DNA of 64,000 nt from Lujinxingia vulgaris (GTDB lineage Bacteria; Myxococcota_A; Bradymonadia; Bradymonadales; Bradymonadaceae): assembly GCF_007997005.1 (NCBI RefSeq), contig NZ_VOSL01000023.1, forward strand, positions 1-64,000. The letters run 5' to 3'. Below the pieces are notes generated by a model, which saw only the letters and a program-made list of their open reading frames with translations, was not told the DNA's origin and ran no database searches. The translations under genes and the position numbers were made by a program. Below, piece by piece: positions 1-7,186 of this stretch (position 1 is its first letter; each line of letters begins with the position of its first letter).

Positions 1-1701
1 CCGCGCCGCCCAGCGCCTCTCGGCGCGGTGGCGCGCCCCCAGGCTGGGCATCGCCTGTCGCGCACACTGCCGGGCGCGCCGCGCCGCCAGCTCTTCGTTG
101 CCCAGGCATAACGCCTCACACCCCGCGCGCCGCACAAACCACGCCGGCGCGCGTAGCAGCGCCCCCAGCCAGGCCTCATCCAGCAGGTAGGCCGGCAGGG
201 CCTCCACCAGCAGGTGACGCGCCAGGGGGTTGCTCTTAAGCAGCATCCCCGCCCGCCAGGGCCTCTCGGAGCTCAGCCCGACAAGCATCGGCACGACCCG
301 CTCGCCAAAGCGACGCGGCTCCGAGAGCAGGGCGCGGTAGTACTGCGTCAGCGTCGCCGTCACCTCCGCCACCTCCGCCACCCCGAAGCGCGGCACCTCC
401 ATGATGAGCGCGCTCGCCATCTGATCGATCAGCTGCTCATCCCCTGCCTCCAGGGCACGATCCATCAATCGCGGGTACCCCTGCACCGCGCTCGGCATCA
501 CCCGGCGCGCGAACACGCCGCGCACAAGCTGCGGGTAGCGCGCGTAGAGCGCCACCGCACTCACATCGCCCAGACGCGTCACCTCAGCCTCATCGCCCAC
601 TCGCCCCAGCAGCCAGAGACGGCGTCGACGCTCGCGATCCGGCAGGTCATCGGCATGGAGCAACCCCATCACCTCCCGCTCATAAAAGCGCTGTGGAGCC
701 CACGTCTTGAGCACCCGAGCCCACAACCCCCACCAGCGCCGCGCGGCCACCTCCCTGAGAACCTCCCGCAGAAGCGCCCCCCCTCCCGGCGCCTCAAACG
801 CCTCGCCAAGATGCCGGCGCACATAGGGCAACACCTCGCCACCACGCGCGCGCAAGAGCGTCAGAACCACCACCCCCTTCTCCTCGAAACTTCCCCGGGG
901 ATGATGCTCCTCCAGCCAGCTGATGAGCTCGGCCGGGTCGTGTACATGCTCGATGATCGCCTCGACATCGCGCCGCCACTGGCCCGGCGGCACCTGAAGC
1001 CGGTAGAGCTCTCGGGCAAAGGGCCAGTCGCCGCGCCGCCGCGCCGCGCTCCGCAACCCCTCCCAGATGCGCCGGCGGTAGACCGGCACCCGGGAGAGCT
1101 TCATCGCAATGTAGTCCCGCGCCGCCTCCGGATCGCAGCGGTAGAGCGTGAGCGCCTGAAGCTCACGCAGCTCAAAGGGCTGATCGTAGCGCTCCAACAC
1201 CCGGCGGCGCGCCGCGCTGCCGCCGCGCACCTGCTCAACCTGCGCACAGAGATCCTCGCGCCAGCGCCCCACATCTCTGGGTCCGGCAGGCTGCCCCTCG
1301 GTCAAACGCCAGCGGTAGAGGCGCCGGAACACCTCGGCATCCTCCAGACTCTCGGCCAGCTGCAACCAGCGCTCCAGCTCCTCCTGATAGGGCCCCGACC
1401 AGGGCGCCACCCGCCAGGCGCCTCGCCCCGGGTCGTAACCCGCGCTGCGAAAACGCCGCAGAATAAACCCCCGATAGAGCGCGCGATGACGGCGGTACAG
1501 CGCCGGCCCCCACAGCCCGGTCAGGAGCGCAAACGCCGGCTGACGCGCGGCCAGCTCCTCCAACACCCCCAGGAGCGCGGCGTCATCAAGCGACTCCGCC
1601 TCAAGCAGCTTCGCCACCACCCGGGCCAACTTCCCCGCGTCCAGGCGCGTGCCATCCAGCGCCGACGCTCCCGCTGCCTCCTTCGACTCCCTGGCCATCA
1701 T
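1..1701 (-). CDS. Large unrecognised protein, C-terminus beyond the left edge
   Basis: An open frame of 567 codons runs without a stop from an ATG at 1701 to the first base of the window, so the gene continues outside it. A GGAGG Shine-Dalgarno lies 8 bases before the start, and a second in-frame ATG follows at 1698. The product is rich in Arg, Leu, Trp and Glu, looks mostly alpha-helical, and has no signal peptide, membrane segment or catalytic motif that I recognise. The rhythm of short helical segments could be HEAT- or TPR-like, but I cannot assign a family. It lies 67 bases beyond the terminator of the SRPBCC gene, so it is probably transcribed separately. Confidence 0.75.
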   Translation of the reverse strand, partial: MMARESKEAAGASALDGTRLDAGKLARVVAKLLEAESLDDAALLGVLEELAARQPAFALLTGLWGPALYRRHRALYRGFILRRFRSAGYDPGRGAWRVAPWSGPYQEELERWLQLAESLEDAEVFRRLYRWRLTEGQPAGPRDVGRWREDLCAQVEQVRGGSAARRRVLERYDQPFELRELQALTLYRCDPEAARDYIAMKLSRVPVYRRRIWEGLRSAARRRGDWPFARELYRLQVPPGQWRRDVEAIIEHVHDPAELISWLEEHHPRGSFEEKGVVVLTLLRARGGEVLPYVRRHLGEAFEAPGGGALLREVLREVAARRWWGLWARVLKTWAPQRFYEREVMGLLHADDLPDRERRRRLWLLGRVGDEAEVTRLGDVSAVALYARYPQLVRGVFARRVMPSAVQGYPRLMDRALEAGDEQLIDQMASALIMEVPRFGVAEVAEVTATLTQYYRALLSEPRRFGERVVPMLVGLSSERPWRAGMLLKSNPLARHLLVEALPAYLLDEAWLGALLRAPAWFVRRAGCEALCLGNEELAARRARQCARQAMPSLGARHRAERRWAAR

Positions 1702-1767
1702 CGCTCTGACCTCCGCACAATCCGCATCGGCAACGCACACGGCCCGAAGCCCCCCGGGGCGCCTCCC

Positions 1768-1803
1768 ACAAAAAAGCGGGGCGGCCCTTTTAGGCCGCCC
1801 CGC
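1768..1803 (-). terminator. Rho-independent terminator after the SRPBCC gene
   Basis: A perfect 11-bp stem (1776-1786 with 1793-1803) and 6-base loop are followed, reading the minus strand, by a run of T. It lies 42 bases past the stop of the gene at 1845. Confidence 0.9.
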
Positions 1804-1844
1804 TCTCGCTGGCGTCGTGCTAACTCTCGCCAGGATCGCCCGGC

Positions 1845-2378
1845 TTACTGGTCGGCCAGGTATCGCTCCAGACCGCGGTTTGCCTGGGTGAGGTTCGGCG
1901 TGATCAGCCGAACCACAAAGCTCTCAACCGCGCTCCCGATCGCGCCGGCCCCCAGCCGCGGCACCCCGGGGATCTTTTTCGCATCGACGGTCAGCTCACC
2001 GTCGATCACAACCTCGGTGCGGCCCTCGCCCTTCTGCACATAGCTGGTGGTCCCCTTGCAGGTGACCGCCTCACTCAAAAAGCCGACCTCCATGACCCAG
2101 TCCACCTTAAAGCTGTCCATGTGCCAGGTGGCGTAATCAGTCCACTCGAGCATCTCCGGCTTAATAAACTTCTGCGCCAGTTTCGGCACCTCATCGGCGT
2201 TGGCTTTCCAGAAGTTAACCACCTTGAGCGTGCTGGCGTCGATCTCCTGACGATCGCGCACCTCGATCTTCTGAATATCCGGAAGATAGGGCACCAGCTC
2301 CACCATATGATCGCGGAAGGTCTCGTAGACTTTGTCCCGGTCGTAGGCGACCTCATCAACAATATGAATCTTCGACAT
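1845..2378 (-). CDS. SRPBCC/START-like lipid- or ligand-binding protein
   Basis: A 177-residue soluble protein with the layout of the SRPBCC (Bet v 1/START-like) superfamily: an N-terminal strand leading into a first helix, a series of amphipathic beta strands, and a long C-terminal helix (about 145-175). Such proteins bind small hydrophobic ligands in a cavity; no ligand can be read from the sequence. The ATG at 2378 has a GGGAG Shine-Dalgarno 8 bases upstream. The gene ends in a clear terminator. The family call rests on fold pattern, not on a catalytic motif. Confidence 0.7.
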   Translation of the reverse strand: MSKIHIVDEVAYDRDKVYETFRDHMVELVPYLPDIQKIEVRDRQEIDASTLKVVNFWKANADEVPKLAQKFIKPEMLEWTDYATWHMDSFKVDWVMEVGFLSEAVTCKGTTSYVQKGEGRTEVVIDGELTVDAKKIPGVPRLGAGAIGSAVESFVVRLITPNLTQANRGLERYLADQ

Positions 2379-2496
2379 CAGCTCATCTCCCGAAGCACCA
2401 GCCCGCGCGAGCAGGCGGCGCTTTCACGTGTTGGCCTATCAGCACCGTCGGGCGTCGCGCGCGCTACCTCAAATGTCAGCAGGGGCGCATCCCGAC

Positions 2497-2521
2497 AAAA
2501 AAACCCGTCACCTCGCCACGG
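2497..2521 (-). terminator. Possible weak terminator after the ferredoxin gene
   Basis: On the minus strand a short stem (CCGT/ACGG, 9-base loop) is followed by a run of seven T. The stem is only 4 bp, so this is tentative. Confidence 0.35.
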
Positions 2522-2576
2522 TCACGCATTGTGGCCAGGGGCGAAGCGGCGGGCTCTCACCTATCGGACTCAGGAC

Positions 2577-2870
2577 TTAGCCCTGAAAGAACTCGGCGTT
2601 CTTCTCGGCGAACTCCGCCCACTTCGAGGGGAGCTCATCTTCTTCAAAGATCGCCTCCACCGGACACTCCGGCTCACAGGCCCCGCAGTCAATGCAGATG
2701 TCCGGATCGATATAGAGCTGGATCTTGGCCAGCTGAGCTTCCTCACCGGCCGCCTTAAGCTCCTGAATCTCTTCGACCGGCATCGGCCCGTGGATGCAAT
2801 CCACCGGGCAGACCTCCACACACGAGGTGTCGCAGTAGCCGACGCAAGGTTCGGCGATAATAAACGCCAT
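2577..2870 (-). CDS. fdxA: Two-cluster ferredoxin (FdxA type)
   Basis: A 97-residue electron carrier. The N-terminal half has the Cys-x7-Cys-x3-Cys-Pro pattern (C9, C17, C21) and a further Cys at 25. The second half has the bacterial cluster motif CIDCGACEPECP. This matches 7Fe/8Fe ferredoxins of the Azotobacter FdI/FdxA type; an extra Cys at 13 makes it uncertain whether cluster one is 3Fe or 4Fe. The start at 2870 is chosen over an upstream in-frame codon because AAGGAG lies 7 bases before it and family members begin with the same residues (MAF-I-). It is strongly acidic and cytoplasmic, with no partner reductase beside it. Confidence 0.92.
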   Translation of the reverse strand: MAFIIAEPCVGYCDTSCVEVCPVDCIHGPMPVEEIQELKAAGEEAQLAKIQLYIDPDICIDCGACEPECPVEAIFEEDELPSKWAEFAEKNAEFFQG

Positions 2871-3059
2871 AAGTGTACTCCTTATACAGCCATGATGATG
2901 GTAGGGCGACGCCGTCATGCGCCGACATCGTGCCTATGATGACCACTCTCAACTGAAGGTCAACCCCATTTTACGCGCGAATCCTGCGTCCGGACGCGGC
3001 ATATCGACTCCCACGCCCGGCCTGCCGGGGCTGGCGGCCCCTCACGCGGGCCGAACGGC

Positions 3060-4535
3060 TCAGGCCGCCCGCACACGCCGACGCACCCGCGCCAGCAGCA
3101 CGCCCACTCCGAGGACAACGAGCGCGCCGAAGTTGCCTCCGGCGCCGGCGCTTGAGCAGCCGCAGCCCTCGTCGCCGCTCTCCCCTTCGTCGCCGCGCGG
3201 GCTCTCGCCATCGCCGGGGTCGGGCGAGCCGCTGCCCAGATCGGTGCAGCGCTCGGTGGCATCAGGGGTCGACTCCCCGTCGCATTCCCCGCTCCACCAG
3301 CCGCCCACGCAACGCTCCACACCCGCCTGGCAGGCATCGCCCTGGCGCGTCGCCTCCCGCCCCGAATAACACACCCGTTCATCGCCTTCGCTGCAGTTCT
3401 GCGCCGACGGAAGGCACGTCATCAAGGGCCGCTCGGCGCTCCACACCGGGCAGGCCTCGGAGTTGGCCAACACCTGCCCATTCGCACCGATCTCGGCGCC
3501 CAGCGAGCCGTAGCTCGGGTAGGTGTGCCCCACCCCGAACGCATCCACCGCCGCGAACACATAGCGGTGGCACCCGGGCTCAAGCGCCACATCCAGGCGC
3601 GCCTGGCCGCCGACAAAGGGGTTCTCTTCGCTGCGGTTAGCCCAGTCCGCCGCGCTCGGCGCGTCCATCGCCTCGCAGCCCTCCTCGAAGACGACCGTCG
3701 CCTGCGTCGGCGGCCCGTTCGGCTCCACATAGAGCATTGAGAAGCTCACCTGCCCCTCCGGCGTGTTTCCAAACGCCGAGTCCGCGCCCTCCCCGAAGAC
3801 CAGGTGCACGCCGTCGGGGATCACCGGCAGCGCCCGCGCCGACTGACCACCCACCCAGCCCACATAGTTCTGCAGCCCGCGGCGCACCACCGCCGTACCC
3901 ATCACCTGATGGGTCCCCGAGAGCATCTGCGGGTTGGCGTTGACCACACCCAGCGCCACCGTCTCCAGCTCTGCCGCCGGCGAGGGCTCGGCGCTCTCCG
4001 AGACCACACCGAGCTCATCGGTGGGCACACCGCCGGCCAGGGTGAACGTGCTCCAGCGTTCCTGTGGCGAGGTCGTGCCCGCGCCCGCATCACAGGCCAC
4101 CACCTCACTCACGCAGCTGAGCTCCCCGTCGACCATACCGAGCTCGCAGCAGCTGCGCCCGCGCTCCTCCTCATCCTCCGGATCGCACGCGCAGGAGCTC
4201 TCGAGCACGTGCTCCCCCTGCCAGCGCGCCATCTCCACAAAGTAGGGGTCCACCACCGCCGGAAGCTCCGGAAGCGGCCCCGTAATCCCGGCCGCCTCCG
4301 GCTGGCGACGCGCCAGGTTCCACACATGCGCCATCGCCCGCTCGGCGTAGTCGGGCATCGCCTCACTGCCCTCCCCGCTCCAGTAATACGCCGGAGTCGA
4401 CTCCCCCAGCGTCTGCTGGCGAGCCTCGGCGGCGGGCTCCTCGGCCGACCCACACCCGGCGGCCAGCAGCATCAGCCCCGCACTCCACATCGCCTTCGCT
4501 GCGACCGTCCCACCGCGCATCAGCATCGTCATCAT
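3060..4535 (-). CDS. Cys-rich surface lipoprotein with CAP-like domain and MYXO-CTERM-type tail
   Basis: A 491-residue secreted protein. The N-terminus is a signal peptide ending in a lipobox (LLAAGCGS). Residues about 55-190 resemble the CAP/SCP fold as found in myxobacterial surface proteins (ARRQPEAAG, then VDPYFVEMARWQGEH). A Cys-rich middle follows, then a Ser/Gly/Asp-rich linker. The C-terminus is a GCGCSS motif, a hydrophobic segment and an RVRRRVR tail, the layout of MYXO-CTERM sorting signals. Four ATG codons cluster at 4535, 4532, 4526 and 4520; the first is used here because the signal peptide follows directly. Having both a lipobox and a C-terminal sorting tail suggests a protein anchored at the cell surface. 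Confidence 0.75.
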   Translation of the reverse strand: MMTMLMRGGTVAAKAMWSAGLMLLAAGCGSAEEPAAEARQQTLGESTPAYYWSGEGSEAMPDYAERAMAHVWNLARRQPEAAGITGPLPELPAVVDPYFVEMARWQGEHVLESSCACDPEDEEERGRSCCELGMVDGELSCVSEVVACDAGAGTTSPQERWSTFTLAGGVPTDELGVVSESAEPSPAAELETVALGVVNANPQMLSGTHQVMGTAVVRRGLQNYVGWVGGQSARALPVIPDGVHLVFGEGADSAFGNTPEGQVSFSMLYVEPNGPPTQATVVFEEGCEAMDAPSAADWANRSEENPFVGGQARLDVALEPGCHRYVFAAVDAFGVGHTYPSYGSLGAEIGANGQVLANSEACPVWSAERPLMTCLPSAQNCSEGDERVCYSGREATRQGDACQAGVERCVGGWWSGECDGESTPDATERCTDLGSGSPDPGDGESPRGDEGESGDEGCGCSSAGAGGNFGALVVLGVGVLLARVRRRVRAA

Positions 4536-4599
4536 CTCTGCCTGTCTGAAGTTCGCCACGTCGCCATCGCACCCGCTGCGCGGCGATGTTCGACTCGTA

Positions 4600-5328
4600 T
4601 CAGGGCGCGTCAAGCGGCACGCCCAGCGCCTCGAGCTGCGCCTGAGCCTGGGCAGCCCACCCCCGATTGGCCGCAGGGCTGGCCGGGCTCGGGTGCAGCA
4701 CTCGCCCGATCGTTCCTTGAAAACCACTCTTCTTGAGCGCGCGCTGCACACTCTTCTCGGCAAACGCGCCCACCCCGATGACCCACTGCGGCTCAAAATA
4801 CGCCACGAGCTCGCGCAACGCCCGGTCGCAGGGCGGCAAGACCTGCGCCTTCTCGCCCTTCCGAAGTTGAGGCGGGGTGCGGTTTTTACCGTCTTCGTCG
4901 AGGATCAAAAGCGGGCAATAATTATGCACAAAAAAGGTCTCAAAGAAGCGCTCCGCCGTACCGAAGTGCTCCTGCGCCCAGCCCCAGAGACGCGAGCCGC
5001 TGACCTCACTGCGCGAGCACGCAAACCCGTCGACCGGCCGCTTCGGATGAAGCTCATCGGGCTGGCCCACCGGCGCCTCCACCCCCATCCAGTCCCGCAC
5101 CATCTCGATGGTGCCAAACGGCACCCCGTTCTGCGCCATGCCCCAGGGCCCCGGGTTCATCCCCACCAGCATCACCGGCCGCGGGCGCTTCTGCCCGTAG
5201 CGCTCCAGGTAGAGCTTATGCGACTCCCAGGCGTACTCCAGCGGCTGGTAGGCGTGGCTGATCGGCGGCTCAAACGCCACCCCTTTAAGTTCTTCTACCA
5301 GGCGCTCACTGATCGCGATCGGATTCAT
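4600..5328 (-). CDS. SMUG1-type uracil-DNA glycosylase
   Basis: A 242-residue base-excision repair enzyme of UDG family 3. The active-site motif GMNPGPWGMAQNGVPFG spans residues 56-72, and the second motif HPSPASPAANRGW spans 212-224, with catalytic His212. Family members remove uracil and 5-hydroxymethyluracil from DNA. The match runs the full length, including HPKRPVDGF and FFVHNYCPL. Its ATG overlaps the stop codon of the upstream EVE-domain gene (ATGA), so the two are translationally coupled. SMUG1 is widespread in animals but patchy in bacteria. Confidence 0.95.
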   Translation of the reverse strand: MNPIAISERLVEELKGVAFEPPISHAYQPLEYAWESHKLYLERYGQKRPRPVMLVGMNPGPWGMAQNGVPFGTIEMVRDWMGVEAPVGQPDELHPKRPVDGFACSRSEVSGSRLWGWAQEHFGTAERFFETFFVHNYCPLLILDEDGKNRTPPQLRKGEKAQVLPPCDRALRELVAYFEPQWVIGVGAFAEKSVQRALKKSGFQGTIGRVLHPSPASPAANRGWAAQAQAQLEALGVPLDAP

Positions 5329-5786
5329 AGGGCCTCCCCGGCCATCGTCAAAATAAGTTCCGCGTGCGCCTGCTCCACCGGCATCACCGAGAGACGCGAG
5401 CGCTTGACCAACATCATCTCCTCAAGCGCCTCGGTGGCCTTGATCTGCTCCAGACTCACCGTCTTCGAGAAGTGGCGCACATAGCCCAGATCCACAAGCC
5501 ACCACCGCGGCTTGCTCTCGGTGGCTCTGGGATCAAAATAGTCGCTGGCAGGATCGAACTGCGTCGGGTCCGGGTAGGGCTCGCTGACCACCTCCGCCAG
5601 CCCCACGACCGCGGGAGGACGCTCCCGGGAGTGGTAAAATAACACCGCATCGCCCACGCCCATCTCATCGCGCATGAAGTTGCGCGCCTGATAGTTTCGC
5701 ACCCCGTCCCAGGGTGATGTTTTCAGACGTTTTAAGTCGTCGAGTGAAAAGACATCCGGTTCACTTTTAACCAGCCAGTAGCGCAT
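5325..5786 (-). CDS. EVE-domain protein (THYN1-like)
   Basis: A 153-residue single-domain protein. It begins MRYWLVKSEPDVFSLDDL and contains WDGVRNYQARNF, both hallmarks of the EVE/PUA-like family typified by human THYN1. EVE domains bind modified bases in nucleic acids and are often found with DNA-modification-dependent restriction or repair. The start at 5786 is preferred to an upstream in-frame codon because GGAGAG lies just before it and the EVE fold starts at once. The gene shares a 4-base overlap with the SMUG1 glycosylase gene, which suggests a joint role in handling modified bases. Confidence 0.93.
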   Translation of the reverse strand: MRYWLVKSEPDVFSLDDLKRLKTSPWDGVRNYQARNFMRDEMGVGDAVLFYHSRERPPAVVGLAEVVSEPYPDPTQFDPASDYFDPRATESKPRWWLVDLGYVRHFSKTVSLEQIKATEALEEMMLVKRSRLSVMPVEQAHAELILTMAGEAL

Positions 5787-5883
5787 ACACTCTCCACGGG
5801 TTTGCCCCTCGCCCGACACCTGCTCTGCCCCCGGGCTATAACACGGCCCGAGGCACGCTTCCACCGCATCATGGCGCGCTCAA

Positions 5884-5913
5884 TTGACATCGTAGCTGCT
5901 CCCCCACTACACT
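5884..5913 (+). promoter_or_regulatory. Candidate sigma-70 promoter for the receiver-XRE gene
   Basis: TTGACA at 5884-5889 and TACACT at 5908-5913 are separated by 18 bases, about 165 bases upstream of the TTG start. The -35 box is perfect; the -10 box is weaker. Confidence 0.4.
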
Positions 5914-6080
5914 TCGGGCGCTGGTCTGAGGGGCTGCCTTCGTCGCGATCCTTGACCACACCGCAATGGCTCCGGCGCAAAGCCGTCCCCTGCCCTCACG
6001 CCCATTGCTTGATCTCGTCAACCCCGTCTCATCATACCTCGCTTTGTCGAGGCCCCGCCCCTGGACCTAAGGAGGGCGTC

Positions 6081-6677
6081 TTGCGCACCATTAAGATTCT
6101 TATCATCGACGATGATAAAGACATCTGTGAATACATGCACCTCTTGCTCAGCCAGAGCGGCTACCACGTCGAAACCGAGACCAGCCCCTCGCGGGCGCTG
6201 GAGCTCTTGCGCGACGAGCAGTTTCACGTGGTCGTGCTCGACATCATGATGCCCGAGCTCAACGGCATGGAGGTGCTTGAGGAGATCCGCAAGTTCGACA
6301 GCGACATCGCCATCATCATCTTCACCGGCTACCCCTCGGTCGACACCGCCGTCACGTCGATGAAGTACAACGTGAGCGACTACATCAAAAAACCCTTTGA
6401 TGTGGATGAGTTCAACCAGACCCTCGAGAACATCCTGCGCGATAAGGGCCTGCTCATCGACCCGGAGGAGCAGCTTCTTGTGACCATCGGCCAGAACATC
6501 CGCGCAGCCAGAAAAGATCGCAGCCTGACCTTAAAGCAGATGTCGCGCCGCACCGGCCTCTCAGTGAGCCTGCTCTCGCAGATCGAGCGCGCCGAATCGA
6601 GCGCCTCGGTCTCCAGCCTCTTTAAGCTGGCGCGCGCGCTGGACTGCTCCCTGACCGAGTTTTTCGGAAACTACTAA
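6081..6677 (+). CDS. Response regulator with receiver domain and XRE-type DNA-binding domain
   Basis: A 198-residue protein. Residues 3-120 form a canonical receiver: acidic pocket D10-D12, phospho-acceptor D54 in VLDIMMPELNG, T82 and K104. Residues about 130-195 are a Cro/C1 (XRE) helix-turn-helix with the typical TLKQMSRRTGLSVSLLSQIE helices. XRE domains are an uncommon output for response regulators, which mostly use OmpR, NarL or Fis types. The start is a TTG at 6081, supported by a strong AAGGAGG 5 bases upstream; no ATG fits. No kinase is adjacent in the same direction; the hybrid kinase at 7187-9259 is convergent. Confidence 0.92.
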   Translation: MRTIKILIIDDDKDICEYMHLLLSQSGYHVETETSPSRALELLRDEQFHVVVLDIMMPELNGMEVLEEIRKFDSDIAIIIFTGYPSVDTAVTSMKYNVSDYIKKPFDVDEFNQTLENILRDKGLLIDPEEQLLVTIGQNIRAARKDRSLTLKQMSRRTGLSVSLLSQIERAESSASVSSLFKLARALDCSLTEFFGNY

Positions 6678-6699
6678 CCCCCGCAGCGTCGAGCCTCCC

Positions 6700-7176
6700 G
6701 TGGCCTCTACCCCCGAGACGTTGCGCCTGGACACCGCCCCCACCGCCGCCATCCTGCCTCTGCGCACCCGGGTGCTCCGGCCGCACTTTCCCGCAGACCA
6801 GCTCGCGCATTTTGAGGGCGATGACCTCCCGCACACCCATCACTTCGCCGCCTGGGCCGGCGATGAGGTCGTCGCGGTGCTCTCCCTCTTTTTAATCCCG
6901 ATGCCGGACACCACGCAGGACGCCTGGCAACTCCGGGGCATGGCCGTAGCTCCCGAGGTGCAGAGCCAGGGAGTGGGCACACGACTCCTGGAGCACGCCC
7001 TGATCCGACAGGCACTCGTCGATCCGACCATCACCCTGGTCTGGTGCAACGCACGCGAGCGCGCGGTGCCCTTCTATGAGCGCCACGGCTTTACGATCGT
7101 CTCCCCTATCTTTGAGATCGAGGGCGTCGGCCCCCACTACCGCATGGCCCGCGCCATGCCGGCACTCTTAGCCTGA
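6700..7176 (+). CDS. GNAT-family N-acetyltransferase
   Basis: A 158-residue acyltransferase with the GNAT core. The strand LRGMAVAPEVQSQGVGTRLL carries the acetyl-CoA pyrophosphate loop (Q/R-x-x-G-x-G/A), and ARERAVPFYERHGF is the usual C-terminal motif. The substrate cannot be told. The start is a GTG at 6700, 22 bases after the receiver-XRE gene on the same strand. The gene converges with the kinase gene at 7187 with only 10 bases between. Confidence 0.85.
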   Translation: MASTPETLRLDTAPTAAILPLRTRVLRPHFPADQLAHFEGDDLPHTHHFAAWAGDEVVAVLSLFLIPMPDTTQDAWQLRGMAVAPEVQSQGVGTRLLEHALIRQALVDPTITLVWCNARERAVPFYERHGFTIVSPIFEIEGVGPHYRMARAMPALLA

Positions 7177-7186
7177 CACGGTGCCC

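Noticed and set aside
214-2043. A 609-codon plus-strand open frame at the left end
   Set aside because: The product is Pro/Arg/His-rich low complexity and runs antisense to two minus-strand genes; the minus frame from 1701 has a good Shine-Dalgarno and normal composition.
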